A DNA stretch of 64,000 nucleotides from NCBI GenBank assembly GCA_034666985.1, contig JAXDKS010000009.1, forward strand, positions 7,022-71,021. The letters are read 5' to 3'. A model generated the notes under the pieces. The model did no database searches and had not been told where the DNA came from. It worked only from the letters and a program-made list of their open reading frames with translations. Within the stretch, counting starts at the first letter, position 1. Each line of letters begins with the position of its first letter. Both the position numbers and the translations under genes were made by a program. This document shows positions 48,499 through 62,695 of the stretch, one piece after another. This stretch comes from DATARR01 sp034666985. Its GTDB lineage: Bacteria; Acidobacteriota; Thermoanaerobaculia; Multivoradales; UBA5704.

Positions 48499-48607
48499 GT
48501 ACAAGGACATAAAGGACAGCAAGGACAGCAAGGACGAAAATCTCCAAGAAGGGGGGGCTTCGTCCTTGAAGTCCTTGGTGTCTTTGCAGTCCTTTGGGTC
48601 CTTGCTT
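48499..48607. repeat. AAGGAC tandem and inverted repeat tract
   Basis: AAGGAC occurs four times at 48502-48536 with spacers of two to four bases. Four to five inverted copies (GTCCTT and variants) follow at 48561-48606 after a G-run. It lies between the foldback and the end of the VIT/VWA gene. A similar tract lies inside the gene at 61771. Confidence 0.6.
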
Positions 48608-48619
48608 TGGCTTACCTGC

Positions 48620-51829
<3,210 letters not shown>

Positions 51830-51993
51830 GGGATCCCTCCTCCCCGATCGAGGTGTGCGGCCCCGCTCTTGAAGCCGCACAACCTCTTAGACACCCGAGG
51901 TCCCGAAAACGTGCCCGGTGGGGTCCTCTCCCCGATCTCTGCGGGTCTCGTCCCTCCTTTTCTACGCGCTGACTTTGCTCGAGGGCTCCCCCA

Positions 51994-52269
51994 CCCAAGA
52001 CCCTCATCACCCCGGCCCTCTTCTCCCGACTCCTTCCAACCCCCCTCACCGGGAGAAGAGGGAGACCAGCAAGACCGCTCCAACCGGGTCCCCCTCTCCC
52101 GGGAAGGGGGACGCCTGCGGGCGGTCGTGCCGTAGGGTGCGCTGAGCGCACCTTCAACGGTCCTGGTGCGCACAGCGCACCCTACGGGGATCTTGGTTTT
52201 CTCCCTCTTCTCCCGGGGAGGGGGATGGGGTGGTCGGGAGAAGAGGGCCGGGGTGATGAGGGTCTTGGG
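51994..52269. repeat. MITE-like palindromic repeat, copy 1 (complete)
   Basis: A 276-base element with perfect 37-base terminal inverted repeats (51994-52030 and 52233-52269). Inside is a nested inverted repeat of about 25 bases with one mismatch. At the centre is an inverted pair (52132-52152 and 52165-52185) that reads GTAGGGTGCGCTG on its left side. No coding capacity. Related copies are at 53351 and 63874. Confidence 0.8.
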
Positions 52270-52348
52270 GGCCGCGGCTCCCTCCATTTACCCTTTTACA
52301 TAGATTCGCGCGGTTCTACATGCTGATTAGCCATATTTTATCTGACGC

Positions 52349-52376
52349 TTGACATCCCGGGACCAAGACGTACAAT
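52349..52376 (+). promoter_or_regulatory. Strong sigma-70-type promoter of the M23 peptidase gene
   Basis: TTGACA, 16 bases, TACAAT. The start near 52383 gives a leader of about 68 bases with AAGAAGG before the ATG at 52451. Confidence 0.8.
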
Positions 52377-52450
52377 ACCCGGGCACTTAGCGGGTTGCTC
52401 AACGCATCCAGTCTGGTGTCCAGCACGTCTGGCTCCCTGTAAGAAGGCCC

Positions 52451-53335
52451 ATGGCAAAACGGCACCACACGATCATCGTCATCCCCCACGCCCACGCCAA
52501 GCTGCGGAAGTGGCGGGTGACGAACCTCCAGATCGGGGCTGTGACCGCCGTCGTCCTGCTCCTCGCCTTTGCCGCGGCTTTCTTCACCTGGTCCCACTTC
52601 AGCACCAAGGTCAATCCCGTCGAGATCTCCCACCTCAGGACCGAGAACGAGCAGCTCCGCAAGACGAACCAGACCTTCGAGTCGAGCGTCAAGCGGCTGC
52701 AGCAGCAGCTCACGGACTACGAGGCGCGCACCCGGCAGCTCGCCATCGTGGCCGGCGTCGACAGCCTGGAGAGCGGCTCGGCCGAGGCCGGCATCGGCGG
52801 CGGCAGCCCGGTCGAGGAGATCGAGCCAAGGGATCTGCCGGCGATGGAGAGCCGGGCCGGCGTGCTCGCCGGGGCCTTGGATGCCGTCGAGGCCCGTCTC
52901 GCGGAGCGGGTGCGCTGGATCTCCTCGACGCCGGCCATCGCGCCGGTGCGGGGGATCCTCACCAGCGGCTTCGGCTATCGCAGCGATCCCCTCACCCACG
53001 GCCGCGGGGTCCACCAGGGGGTCGACATCGCGGCGGCGGCGGGCCAGCCCGTGCGGGCGAGCGCCGACGGCATCGTCATTCAGGCCGGCGAGGTGAACGG
53101 GCTCGGGCAGGCGGTCTACGTCGCGCACGGCTTCGGGGTGACCACGCGTTACGGCCACATGTCCCGCATCGAGGTCCGCCCGGGCCAGCGGGTCAAGCGC
53201 GGCGACGTCGTGGGCCGGGTCGGCAACACCGGCCGCTCCACCGGCTACCATCTCCACTACGAGGTGCGGGTGGACGGCGATCCCGTCAATCCCCTCGCCT
53301 ACATCCTCGACGACACCGCGGCCGGGGCCTCGTAG
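52451..53335 (+). CDS. Membrane-anchored M23 (LytM-type) metallopeptidase
   Basis: 294 residues. A cytoplasmic start is followed by one membrane segment (about 28-48) and a coiled coil (about 58-95). The C-terminal M23 domain (about 165-290) has zinc ligands in HQGVDIA and YHLHYEV plus YGHMSRI and GNTGRSTG. It may be a peptidoglycan endopeptidase or, if inactive, an activator; the zinc ligands look intact. It is flanked on both sides by copies of the palindromic repeat. Confidence 0.92.
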   Translation: MAKRHHTIIVIPHAHAKLRKWRVTNLQIGAVTAVVLLLAFAAAFFTWSHFSTKVNPVEISHLRTENEQLRKTNQTFESSVKRLQQQLTDYEARTRQLAIVAGVDSLESGSAEAGIGGGSPVEEIEPRDLPAMESRAGVLAGALDAVEARLAERVRWISSTPAIAPVRGILTSGFGYRSDPLTHGRGVHQGVDIAAAAGQPVRASADGIVIQAGEVNGLGQAVYVAHGFGVTTRYGHMSRIEVRPGQRVKRGDVVGRVGNTGRSTGYHLHYEVRVDGDPVNPLAYILDDTAAGAS

Positions 53336-53350
53336 GCCCCCTCCCGAAAA

Positions 53351-53564
53351 CCTCACCCCTGTCCCCTCTCCCACCGCCCTCCCCCCGACCGGGAGAGGGG
53401 GGACGCCGATGAGCGGTCTTGCCGTAGGGTGCGCTGTGCGCACCGTGACCGTTGATGGTGCGCACAGCGCACCCTACAAGACAGTCCTTCTTGTCCTGCC
53501 GTCTTTCTCCCTCTTCTCCCGGTCGGGGGGAGGGCGGTGGGAGAAGAGGGCCGGGGTGATGAGG
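53351..53564. repeat. MITE-like palindromic repeat, copy 2
   Basis: It has a perfect 28-base inverted repeat (53367-53394 and 53517-53544). Its central 21-base inverted pair (53424-53444 and 53457-53477) is perfect. The outer ends keep the GGCCGGGGTGATGAGG sequence of copy 1 on the right but are degenerate on the left. It fills most of the 332-base gap between the M23 gene and secA; nothing else was seen there. Confidence 0.8.
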
Positions 53565-53667
53565 GGGGCCCCCGGAATCTTTCTGCTAGACTTCGGGTTG
53601 TAAGCGCTTGCCGCGCTACTTTCCGACTCCCGAGTCGTTTCCCGACCCGATCCCAAGTGAGACCTCG

Positions 53668-56361
<2,694 letters not shown>

Positions 56362-56401
56362 TTGACGGTAGGCTGAAGCAGTCTTCGCCGGATGGATCGA
56401 C

Positions 56402-56425
56402 GGGCGGCCGGGTGGCCGCCCTTTT
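56402..56425 (+). terminator. Intrinsic terminator between secA and guaB
   Basis: GGGCGGCC, loop GGGT, GGCCGCCC, then TTTT: an eight-base-pair perfect stem 40 bases after the secA stop. It could also act as an attenuator in a guaB leader. Confidence 0.8.
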
Positions 56426-56445
56426 CATAGGGGAAAAAGGAACGC

Positions 56446-57930
56446 ATGATCGATCTCGAGCCCCGCCTCGCGCTCACCTTCGACGATGTCTCGATCGTCC
56501 CGGGATTCTCCGCGACCCATCCGAACGACGTGGACCTGCGGACCCGCCTCTGCCGTGGGATCAGCCTCAACATCCCCATCCTCTCCGCCGCCATGGACAC
56601 GGTGACCGAGTCCCGCCTGGCCATCGCCCTGGCCCAGGAGGGTGGGGTCGGCATCATCCACAAGAACCTCCCCGTCGAGGTGCAGGCCGAAGAGGTGGAC
56701 AAGGTGAAGCGCAGCGAGGCCGGGATGATCGTCGATCCGGTCACCATGCGGCCGGACCAGAGCATCCGCGAGGCCCTGGGGGTGATGGCGAACTACAAGA
56801 TCTCGGGCGTCCCTGTCACCGACGCCGAGGGCCACCTGGTGGGCATCCTCACCAACCGCGACCTCCGTTTCGAGGAGAACCCGGAGAAGAAGATCGGCGA
56901 CCTGATGACCAAGGAGGACCTGGTCACGGTGCCTGAGGGCACGACGCTCGACCAGGCCAAGGCCCTGCTCCACCAGCACCGCATCGAGAAGGTGCTGGTG
57001 GTCGACGCCGCCGGCAACCTCAAGGGGTTGATCACGGTCAAGGACATCCAGAAGATGATGCAGTATCCCAACGCCTGCAAGGACGAGCTCGGCCGTCTGC
57101 GGGTGGGGGCCGCGGTGGGGGCTACCGGCGACTATCTGGAGCGCGCCGCCGCGCTGGTGCGGGCGAAGGTGGACGTGCTGGTGCTCGACTCCTCCCATGC
57201 CCACAGCCAAGGCGTGCTGGAGGCCACCTCCCGGCTGCGCGAGCGCTTCCCCGAGGTGCGTCTGATCGTGGGCAACGTGGCGACGGCCGAGGGCACGGCC
57301 GCCCTGATCGAGCGCGGCGCGGACGCCGTCAAGGTGGGCATCGGTCCGGGGAGCATCTGCACCACCCGCGTGGTCACCGGCGCCGGCGTCCCCCAGGTCA
57401 CGGCCATCATGGATTGCGCCCAAGCCGCGGCCGAGCACGACGTGCCCGTCATCGCCGACGGCGGCATCAAGTTCTCCGGCGACGTCACCAAGGGTCTGGT
57501 GGCCGGCGCCAACTCGGTGATGATCGGCTCGCTGCTCGCCGGCACCGAGGAGAGCCCGGGCGAGACCATCCTCTACCAGGGGCGCACTTTCAAGGCCTAT
57601 CGCGGCATGGGATCGCTCTCGGCCATGGCCCGCGGCAGCGCCGACCGCTACTTCCAGGACGCGGGTGCCAACGGTGGAGGTGGCAGCCTCGCCAAGCTGG
57701 TGCCCGAGGGGATCGAGGGCATGGTCCCCCACAAGGGGAGCCTCCACCAGATGCTTCCCCAGCTCACCGGCGGCCTGCGCTCCGGCATGGGGCTCGCCGG
57801 CTGCGCCAGCATCGACGAGCTGCGGACCCGTGCCCGCCTGGTGCGCATCTCCCCCGCCGGTCTCAAGGAAGGCCACGCCCACGACGTGGTGATCACCAAG
57901 GAATCGCCGAATTACTGGGTGGAACGGTAG
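56446..57930 (+). CDS. guaB: Inosine-5'-monophosphate dehydrogenase GuaB
   Basis: 494 residues. The barrel starts LTFDDVSIVPGFS. Two CBS domains lie at about 95-210 (MTKEDLVTVPEGTTLDQA). The catalytic Cys is in GPGSICTTRVVTGAG, and the flap includes YRGMGSLSAM. It oxidises IMP to XMP in GMP synthesis. AAAAAGGA precedes the ATG. The end lies against a truncated minus-strand toxin gene. Confidence 0.97.
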   Translation: MIDLEPRLALTFDDVSIVPGFSATHPNDVDLRTRLCRGISLNIPILSAAMDTVTESRLAIALAQEGGVGIIHKNLPVEVQAEEVDKVKRSEAGMIVDPVTMRPDQSIREALGVMANYKISGVPVTDAEGHLVGILTNRDLRFEENPEKKIGDLMTKEDLVTVPEGTTLDQAKALLHQHRIEKVLVVDAAGNLKGLITVKDIQKMMQYPNACKDELGRLRVGAAVGATGDYLERAAALVRAKVDVLVLDSSHAHSQGVLEATSRLRERFPEVRLIVGNVATAEGTAALIERGADAVKVGIGPGSICTTRVVTGAGVPQVTAIMDCAQAAAEHDVPVIADGGIKFSGDVTKGLVAGANSVMIGSLLAGTEESPGETILYQGRTFKAYRGMGSLSAMARGSADRYFQDAGANGGGGSLAKLVPEGIEGMVPHKGSLHQMLPQLTGGLRSGMGLAGCASIDELRTRARLVRISPAGLKEGHAHDVVITKESPNYWVER

Positions 57931-58006
57931 GGGAATCAGGACAGGAGCTGCTCGATCTGAGGAAGGCGCTGAGGAAGTCGGTGTCGAGGAAGCTCGTGAG
58001 GCTCAA
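57893..58006 (-). pseudogene. Truncated PIN-domain toxin, remnant of a UPF0175-linked pair
   Basis: A TTG at 58006 overlaps the antitoxin stop as TTGA and begins MSLTSFLDTDFLSAFLRS. This is the first strand and helix of a PIN toxin, with Asp8 and Asp10 in the LDTDFLSAFL signature. After about 17 residues the likeness ends and the frame runs into guaB antisense, stopping at 57893 after 37 codons. The catalytic rest of the toxin is absent. The DNA breaks off just beside the guaB stop, so a deletion joined the two. Confidence 0.7.
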
Positions 58007-58332
58007 CGAGCCGCTCTCCGGGAGACTTCAAGGGATCGACGTGCCATGGCTTCGATCTCTTCGAGGTCGGAAGAAGATCGGGGAATGCCTCGGCGATATA
58101 GACTTTCCTTGAAGGTCTCAATCGATATTCCTGCCCATTCCGCAGCCCGGCCGATGGAGAAGATACCCTTTTCGTAGAGTCTGCAGGCGATCTCCTCTTT
58201 CAGGTCAGGTCTTGCCGCCAGGAACGTATTCACGGCGTCGGTCAGGAAGGCCTCTCGGCTCTGGTAGAGACCGGCCTCTGTCACGACCACCAGCTCCTCT
58301 TCCAATTCCGGGGATAATCTCGAAGCCATCAT
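58003..58332 (-). CDS. UPF0175-family antitoxin, now orphan
   Basis: 109 residues. The segment KEEIACRLYEKGIFSIGRA then AEWAGISIETFKESLYRRGI matches the helix-turn-helix of UPF0175 proteins, which accompany PIN-domain (DUF3368-like) toxins. The N-terminal half (SREAFLTDAVNTFL) resembles a ribbon-helix-helix. GGAGGA lies before the ATG at 58332. Its toxin gene downstream is reduced to a stub, so it may persist as a repressor or be decaying. Confidence 0.82.
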   Translation of the reverse strand: MMASRLSPELEEELVVVTEAGLYQSREAFLTDAVNTFLAARPDLKEEIACRLYEKGIFSIGRAAEWAGISIETFKESLYRRGIPRSSSDLEEIEAMARRSLEVSRRAAR

Positions 58333-58429
58333 CTCTTCCTCCGGTTACAATACGGAGCTCATTCTACTCCTCGTCCCATCCCATGAAGCCAGTGTGGTAA
58401 GTTTAAAAGACTCGACTCTGAAAGGTGGC

Positions 58430-60730
58430 ATGAGTCTCTCACCCGGAACGCGCCTCGGTCCTTACGAGATCCTCGGCCTGCTCGCAGTCGGCGGCATGGG
58501 GGAGGTGTATCGGGCCAGCGACTCGCGGCTGGACCGTCTGGTCGCCATCAAGGTGCTGCCCGAGCGCTTGGCGTGTGAGGCTGAGGCCCTGGCGCGCTTC
58601 GAGCGCGAGGCCAAGGCGGTCGCGGCCCTGTCGCATCCCAACATCCTCGCCATCTTCGATTTCGTGAATGGCGGCAAGGGCGACGGTCTCTGCTATGCCG
58701 TGACCGAGCTGCTGGAGGGCAAGACCCTGCGCGGCGTCCTGCAGGCCGGTCCCCTCTCCCTGCGCAAGGCCGTCGACTACGCCCGCCAGATCGCACAGGG
58801 CCTGGCCGCGGCGCACGTGCGGGGGATCGTGCACCGCGACCTCAAGCCCGAGAACCTGTTCGTGGTCCAGGGCGAGCAGATCAAGATCCTCGACTTCGGC
58901 CTCGTCCGCCACGTCGACATGCCCGATCCCGAAGTGACGGCGCTGCCCACCCTCGTCCGTCCCACCGAGCCTGGCAAGGTGATGGGCACCGTGGGCTACA
59001 TGTCGCCCGAGCAGGTGCGGGGGATTCCGGCCGACCCGCGCTCCGACATCTTCTCCTTCGGCGCCGTGCTCTACGAGATGCTGATGGGCGAGCGCGCCTT
59101 CCACTATCCCACGGCGGCGGAGACCATGACCGCCATCCTCAAGGAGGACCCTCCCCGCCTGACCGAAATCGCCCGCCTGCTCCCCCCCGGTCTCGACCGC
59201 CTGCTGCGGCACTGCCTGGAGAAGGAGCCTCATCAGCGGTTCCAGTCGGCCCGCGACCTCGCCTTCGCCCTGGAGGGGGTCGAGACCGAGTCGACGCGGT
59301 CATCGAGCGAGTGGATCGACCTGACGTCCTCCCGCCGCGCGGAGGCGCTGCCCCCCTCGATCGCCGTCCTCCCCTTCCGCAATCTCAGCCCGGAGAAGGA
59401 GACCGAGTACTTCAGCGACGGCATCACCGAGGAGATCCTGAACGCCCTCTCCCGCATCCCCGATCTGCGGGTGGCAGCCCGCACCTCTTCCTTCGCCTTC
59501 AAGGGACGCAACGAGGACATCCGCAACATCGGCCGGCAGCTCAACGCGCAGGTGGTGCTGGAGGGGAGCGTCCGACAGGCGGGAGGCCGCATCCGGGTCA
59601 CCGCTCAGCTCATCGACGTGACCGATGGCTATCACCTCTGGTCCGAGCGCTACGACCGGAAGATCGACGACGTCTTCGCCGTCCAGGACGAGATCTCGCG
59701 GGCCATCGCCGAGACGCTCGAAGTCCGCCTGCGCCGCCAGGAGGACGAGCCGCTGGTGCGGCCGCCCACCCGCGATATCGAGGCCTATAACCTCTATCTG
59801 AAGGGGCTCTTCTTCTTCAACCAGCGCGCCCTGGGCCCGGCCATCGAACAGTTCCAGAAGGCCATCGCCCGGGACCCGAGCTTCGCCGCGCCCTACACGG
59901 GCCTCGCCGACTCCTACATCCACGCCGGCTTCTACGGCAGCATCGCCCCCCTCGACGCCTGGCGGGGGGCGCAGGCCGCGGCCCACAAGGCCCGCGAGCT
60001 GGAGCCCGATTCCGCCTCCGTCCACCTGTCGCTGGGGCTGATCGACCACTTCTACGGCTGGGACATTCCGCGGGCCGAGAGGGAGTTCCGCCGCGCCATC
60101 GAGATCAGTCCCCGCTTCGCCGAGGCCTACACCTTCCTCGGCCAGCTCCTCGCCTTCAGCGGTCGCTTCGGGGAGGGGATCGAGATCGGCGAGATGGCGG
60201 TGGAGCTCGATCCGCTCTCGATCGGCGCCCTCACCCGCCTCGGCTACTCCCTCACCTGGGCGGGACGCTACGAGGAGGCGATCCGAATCTGTCTCAAGGC
60301 GCTGGAGATCCAGCCCGGGGCCATGCACCCCCTCACCTGTATCGCCCTGACCTACCTCTACGACGGCCAGCCCGCGAAGGCCATCGCCGCCGCCGAGCAG
60401 AGCGTCGAGGCCACCCGCCGCCTCCCCGGCTACCCCCTGGCCCAACTCGGCGAGATCTACGCCTTCACCGGGCGCACCGAGGACGCCCGGCGCATCCTCG
60501 CCGAGATGCACGAGCGCTCGGCCTCAGAGTACGTGGCGCCCCAGTGCTTCTCCATGGTCTACGGCGCCCTCGGCGACCGGGAGGCCACCCTTCACTGGAT
60601 CGAGCGGTCGATCGAGGAGCACAACGCCTTCTTCTGGGCTCTGCCGCACAGCCCCCGCTTCCGGCAGCTCCGCTCCGATCCCCGTTTCGCCGCCGTCGTG
60701 GAAAAGATCAGGGCTCGCGACTCCGGGTGA
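58430..60730 (+). CDS. Serine/threonine kinase with TolB-like and TPR domains
   Basis: 766 residues, soluble. Kinase domain about 10-275: GLLAVGGMGEVY, Lys41, HRDLKPEN and DFGLVR. Residues about 318-430 form a TolB/CadC-associated type domain (PPSIAVLPFRNLSPEKETEYFSDGI...). TPR repeats follow from about 460. This fusion is common in Acidobacteriota. ATG at 58430 follows AAAGGTGG; an upstream GTG would add 12 residues ahead of that site. The MBL-fold gene follows closely. Confidence 0.9.
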   Translation: MSLSPGTRLGPYEILGLLAVGGMGEVYRASDSRLDRLVAIKVLPERLACEAEALARFEREAKAVAALSHPNILAIFDFVNGGKGDGLCYAVTELLEGKTLRGVLQAGPLSLRKAVDYARQIAQGLAAAHVRGIVHRDLKPENLFVVQGEQIKILDFGLVRHVDMPDPEVTALPTLVRPTEPGKVMGTVGYMSPEQVRGIPADPRSDIFSFGAVLYEMLMGERAFHYPTAAETMTAILKEDPPRLTEIARLLPPGLDRLLRHCLEKEPHQRFQSARDLAFALEGVETESTRSSSEWIDLTSSRRAEALPPSIAVLPFRNLSPEKETEYFSDGITEEILNALSRIPDLRVAARTSSFAFKGRNEDIRNIGRQLNAQVVLEGSVRQAGGRIRVTAQLIDVTDGYHLWSERYDRKIDDVFAVQDEISRAIAETLEVRLRRQEDEPLVRPPTRDIEAYNLYLKGLFFFNQRALGPAIEQFQKAIARDPSFAAPYTGLADSYIHAGFYGSIAPLDAWRGAQAAAHKARELEPDSASVHLSLGLIDHFYGWDIPRAEREFRRAIEISPRFAEAYTFLGQLLAFSGRFGEGIEIGEMAVELDPLSIGALTRLGYSLTWAGRYEEAIRICLKALEIQPGAMHPLTCIALTYLYDGQPAKAIAAAEQSVEATRRLPGYPLAQLGEIYAFTGRTEDARRILAEMHERSASEYVAPQCFSMVYGALGDREATLHWIERSIEEHNAFFWALPHSPRFRQLRSDPRFAAVVEKIRARDSG

Positions 60731-60740
60731 GGCGCCCGGC

Positions 60741-61766
60741 ATGAAGCCCCTCTTCCTCCCCAGACTGGTCAACGACCCGTTTGGGGATCCAGGCCTGTAC
60801 GTGGATTTCCTCTTCGAGCGCCGGGCCCTGCTCTTCGATCTCGGGGACCTCTCGCCCCTCTCGCCTCGCCAGCTCCTGCGGGTGGGCCACGCCTTCGTCT
60901 CCCACACCCACATGGATCACTTCGCGGGGTTCGACGCCCTGCTGCGCATCCTCCTCGGCCGGCCGAAGGTCCTCCACCTCTTCGGGCCCCCCGGCTTCGC
61001 CGAGCGGGTGGAGCACAAGCTCGCGGCCTACACCTGGAACCTCGTGGCGAATTACGAGAGCGATCTGGTGGTGAGGGCCACGGAGCTGCACCCCGGCGGC
61101 CCATCCGTCTCCGTCGAGCTGCGCAGCCGCACCGGCTTTCGCCGCGAGCCGCTCGACTCTCCCCCGCTGCCGGCGGGGGTGCTGGTGGACGAGGAGACGT
61201 TCCAGGTGCGGGTGGCTTTCCTCGACCATCAGATCCCCTGTCTGGCCTTTGCCCTGGAGGAGAAGTTCCACGTCAACGTCTGGAAGAGCGGCCTCGAAGA
61301 TCTGGGGCTCCCCACCGGCCCGTGGCTGCGCCCCCTGAAGTCGGCCGTGGCCCGCGGCGCGCCGGACACCACACCGGTGACCGTCCGCTGGAGTGTCGAT
61401 GGATCGCTCCGCGAACGCGTGGTCTCTTTGGGGGAGCTCAAGGAGAAGGCGCTGCGGATCGTGCCCGGCCAGAAGATCGTCTACGTGACCGACGCCGTCT
61501 ACAGTCCGGCCAATGCTGAAGCCATCGTGGACCTCGCCCAGGGGGCGGACATCCTTTACATCGAGGCCGCCTTCACCCACGAGGAAGAGCGTCGCGCGGC
61601 CGAGAAGCACCACCTCACGGCTCGGCAGGCGGGATCGCTCGCCCGCGCGGCCGGGGCGCGGCGGCTGATCCCCTTCCACTTCTCCCCCAAGCACTCGGGA
61701 GAGGGGGACCGGCTGCTGCGCGAGGCGATCGAGGCCTTTGGAGGGATCGGGAAGATCGGAGACTGA
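60741..61766 (+). CDS. Metallo-beta-lactamase-fold protein, RNase Z-like
   Basis: 341 residues. The zinc motif HTHMDH lies near 55-60, with later ligands in VTDAVY (Asp) and IPFHFSPKH (His). RNase Z-like features are weak. An insertion around 100-200 is unlike tRNase Z. It may be a phosphodiesterase or nuclease; the substrate is unknown. It starts ten bases after the kinase stop and converges on the TPM genes. Confidence 0.82.
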   Translation: MKPLFLPRLVNDPFGDPGLYVDFLFERRALLFDLGDLSPLSPRQLLRVGHAFVSHTHMDHFAGFDALLRILLGRPKVLHLFGPPGFAERVEHKLAAYTWNLVANYESDLVVRATELHPGGPSVSVELRSRTGFRREPLDSPPLPAGVLVDEETFQVRVAFLDHQIPCLAFALEEKFHVNVWKSGLEDLGLPTGPWLRPLKSAVARGAPDTTPVTVRWSVDGSLRERVVSLGELKEKALRIVPGQKIVYVTDAVYSPANAEAIVDLAQGADILYIEAAFTHEEERRAAEKHHLTARQAGSLARAAGARRLIPFHFSPKHSGEGDRLLREAIEAFGGIGKIGD

Positions 61767-61770
61767 CTGA

Positions 61771-62694
61771 CTACCAACTGCTGGACGAGCCGCCACCGCC
61801 GAAGCTGCCGCCGCCGCCCGAGAACCCACCCCCGCCGCCACCGCTCCAGCCACCGCCCCCTCCCCCGCCACCCCAGCCCCCGGGGAAAAACCAGCCGCCT
61901 CCTCCCCGTCGGCCGCCGAAGCCCGACGACTTGGGCAGGATCAGCCGCAGGATGGGGAAGGCCACGGCCCAGAGGCCCGCGGCGATGAGCCCGACGACGG
62001 CGCTGAAGAAGAGGCTGCCCAGCAGGAAGTAGACCGGCAGGAGGACGACGTAGAGGAGCCAGCTCCGGCTGCGGGCCGCGTTCATGGAGAACGGCAGCAG
62101 GATGAACAGCGCGAAGATCAGGAAGCCGAAGTCGGGCCCGCCGCTCCCGTGACCCGAGGGCTCGGCAGCCGGCTCGGGAGCGGGCGTGAACGGTTTGCCC
62201 TGGATCGTGCTCAGGATGGCGTCCACCCCGGCCTCGATGCCGCTGCCATAATCCCCCTTCTTGAAGTAGGGGATGATGACCTCGTCCTGGATGACCTTGG
62301 TCTGCAGGTCCGTGAGCACGGGCTCGAGGCCGTAGCCCACCTCCATCCGCATCTTCCGGTCGTTCTTGGAGACCAGGAGGAGGACGCCGTTGTCCTTCCC
62401 CTTCTGCCCCAGGGCCCAGGCGCGGCCCACCTTGTTGGCGTAGTCCTCGATCGCCTCGCCGTCCAGGCTGTCGACGGTGAGCACGGCCACCTGATCGCCC
62501 GTCTGCTGCTCGAACTGCGCGAGCTTCGTTTCGATCCGCTGCCGCTGCTCGGCCGGGATCAGGTTGAACTGGTCGACGATCCGGCCGGTGAGGGGAGGGA
62601 TGTCCTTGGCGGCGGCCGCAAGAGGGAGGAGGGAAAGGACACAAAGGACTGCAAGGACAACAAGGACGGGAAGGGACCGGGAGAGCGACCTCAT
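61771..62694 (-). CDS. TPM-domain protein with glycine-rich tail (YgcG-like)
   Basis: 307 residues. A signal peptide (LPVLVVLAVLCVLSLLPLAA) is followed by a TPM domain (about 33-165: LTGRIVDQFNLIPAEQRQRI; DNGVLLLVSKNDRKMRMEVGYGLE). Then come two membrane segments and a tail of Gly, Trp and Ser (GGGGSFGGGGSSSSW). TPM proteins act in photosystem repair in plants and in envelope roles in bacteria. The DNA for the signal peptide is a GTCCTT repeat. It begins one base after the stop of the gene upstream. Confidence 0.85.
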   Translation of the reverse strand: MRSLSRSLPVLVVLAVLCVLSLLPLAAAAKDIPPLTGRIVDQFNLIPAEQRQRIETKLAQFEQQTGDQVAVLTVDSLDGEAIEDYANKVGRAWALGQKGKDNGVLLLVSKNDRKMRMEVGYGLEPVLTDLQTKVIQDEVIIPYFKKGDYGSGIEAGVDAILSTIQGKPFTPAPEPAAEPSGHGSGGPDFGFLIFALFILLPFSMNAARSRSWLLYVVLLPVYFLLGSLFFSAVVGLIAAGLWAVAFPILRLILPKSSGFGGRRGGGGWFFPGGWGGGGGGGGWSGGGGGGFSGGGGSFGGGGSSSSW

Positions 62695-62695
62695 C

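Larger units (their letters stand above)
51830..52450 (+). other. Intergenic stretch with repeat copy 1 and the M23 promoter
   Basis: No gene was found in these 621 bases. 51994-52269 is a palindromic repeat and 52349-52376 a strong promoter. The rest is featureless to the eye. Confidence 0.6.

Noticed and set aside
48499..48607. AAGGAC repeat tract as a CRISPR array
   Set aside because: Units are six bases with spacers of two to four bases and half of them are inverted; no cas genes are near.
57936..58121. A minus-strand frame of 61 codons after the UPF0175 antitoxin
   Set aside because: It is in a different frame from the one that reads the PIN start FLDTDFLSAFL and shows no domain; the overlapping TTG frame explains the remnant better.
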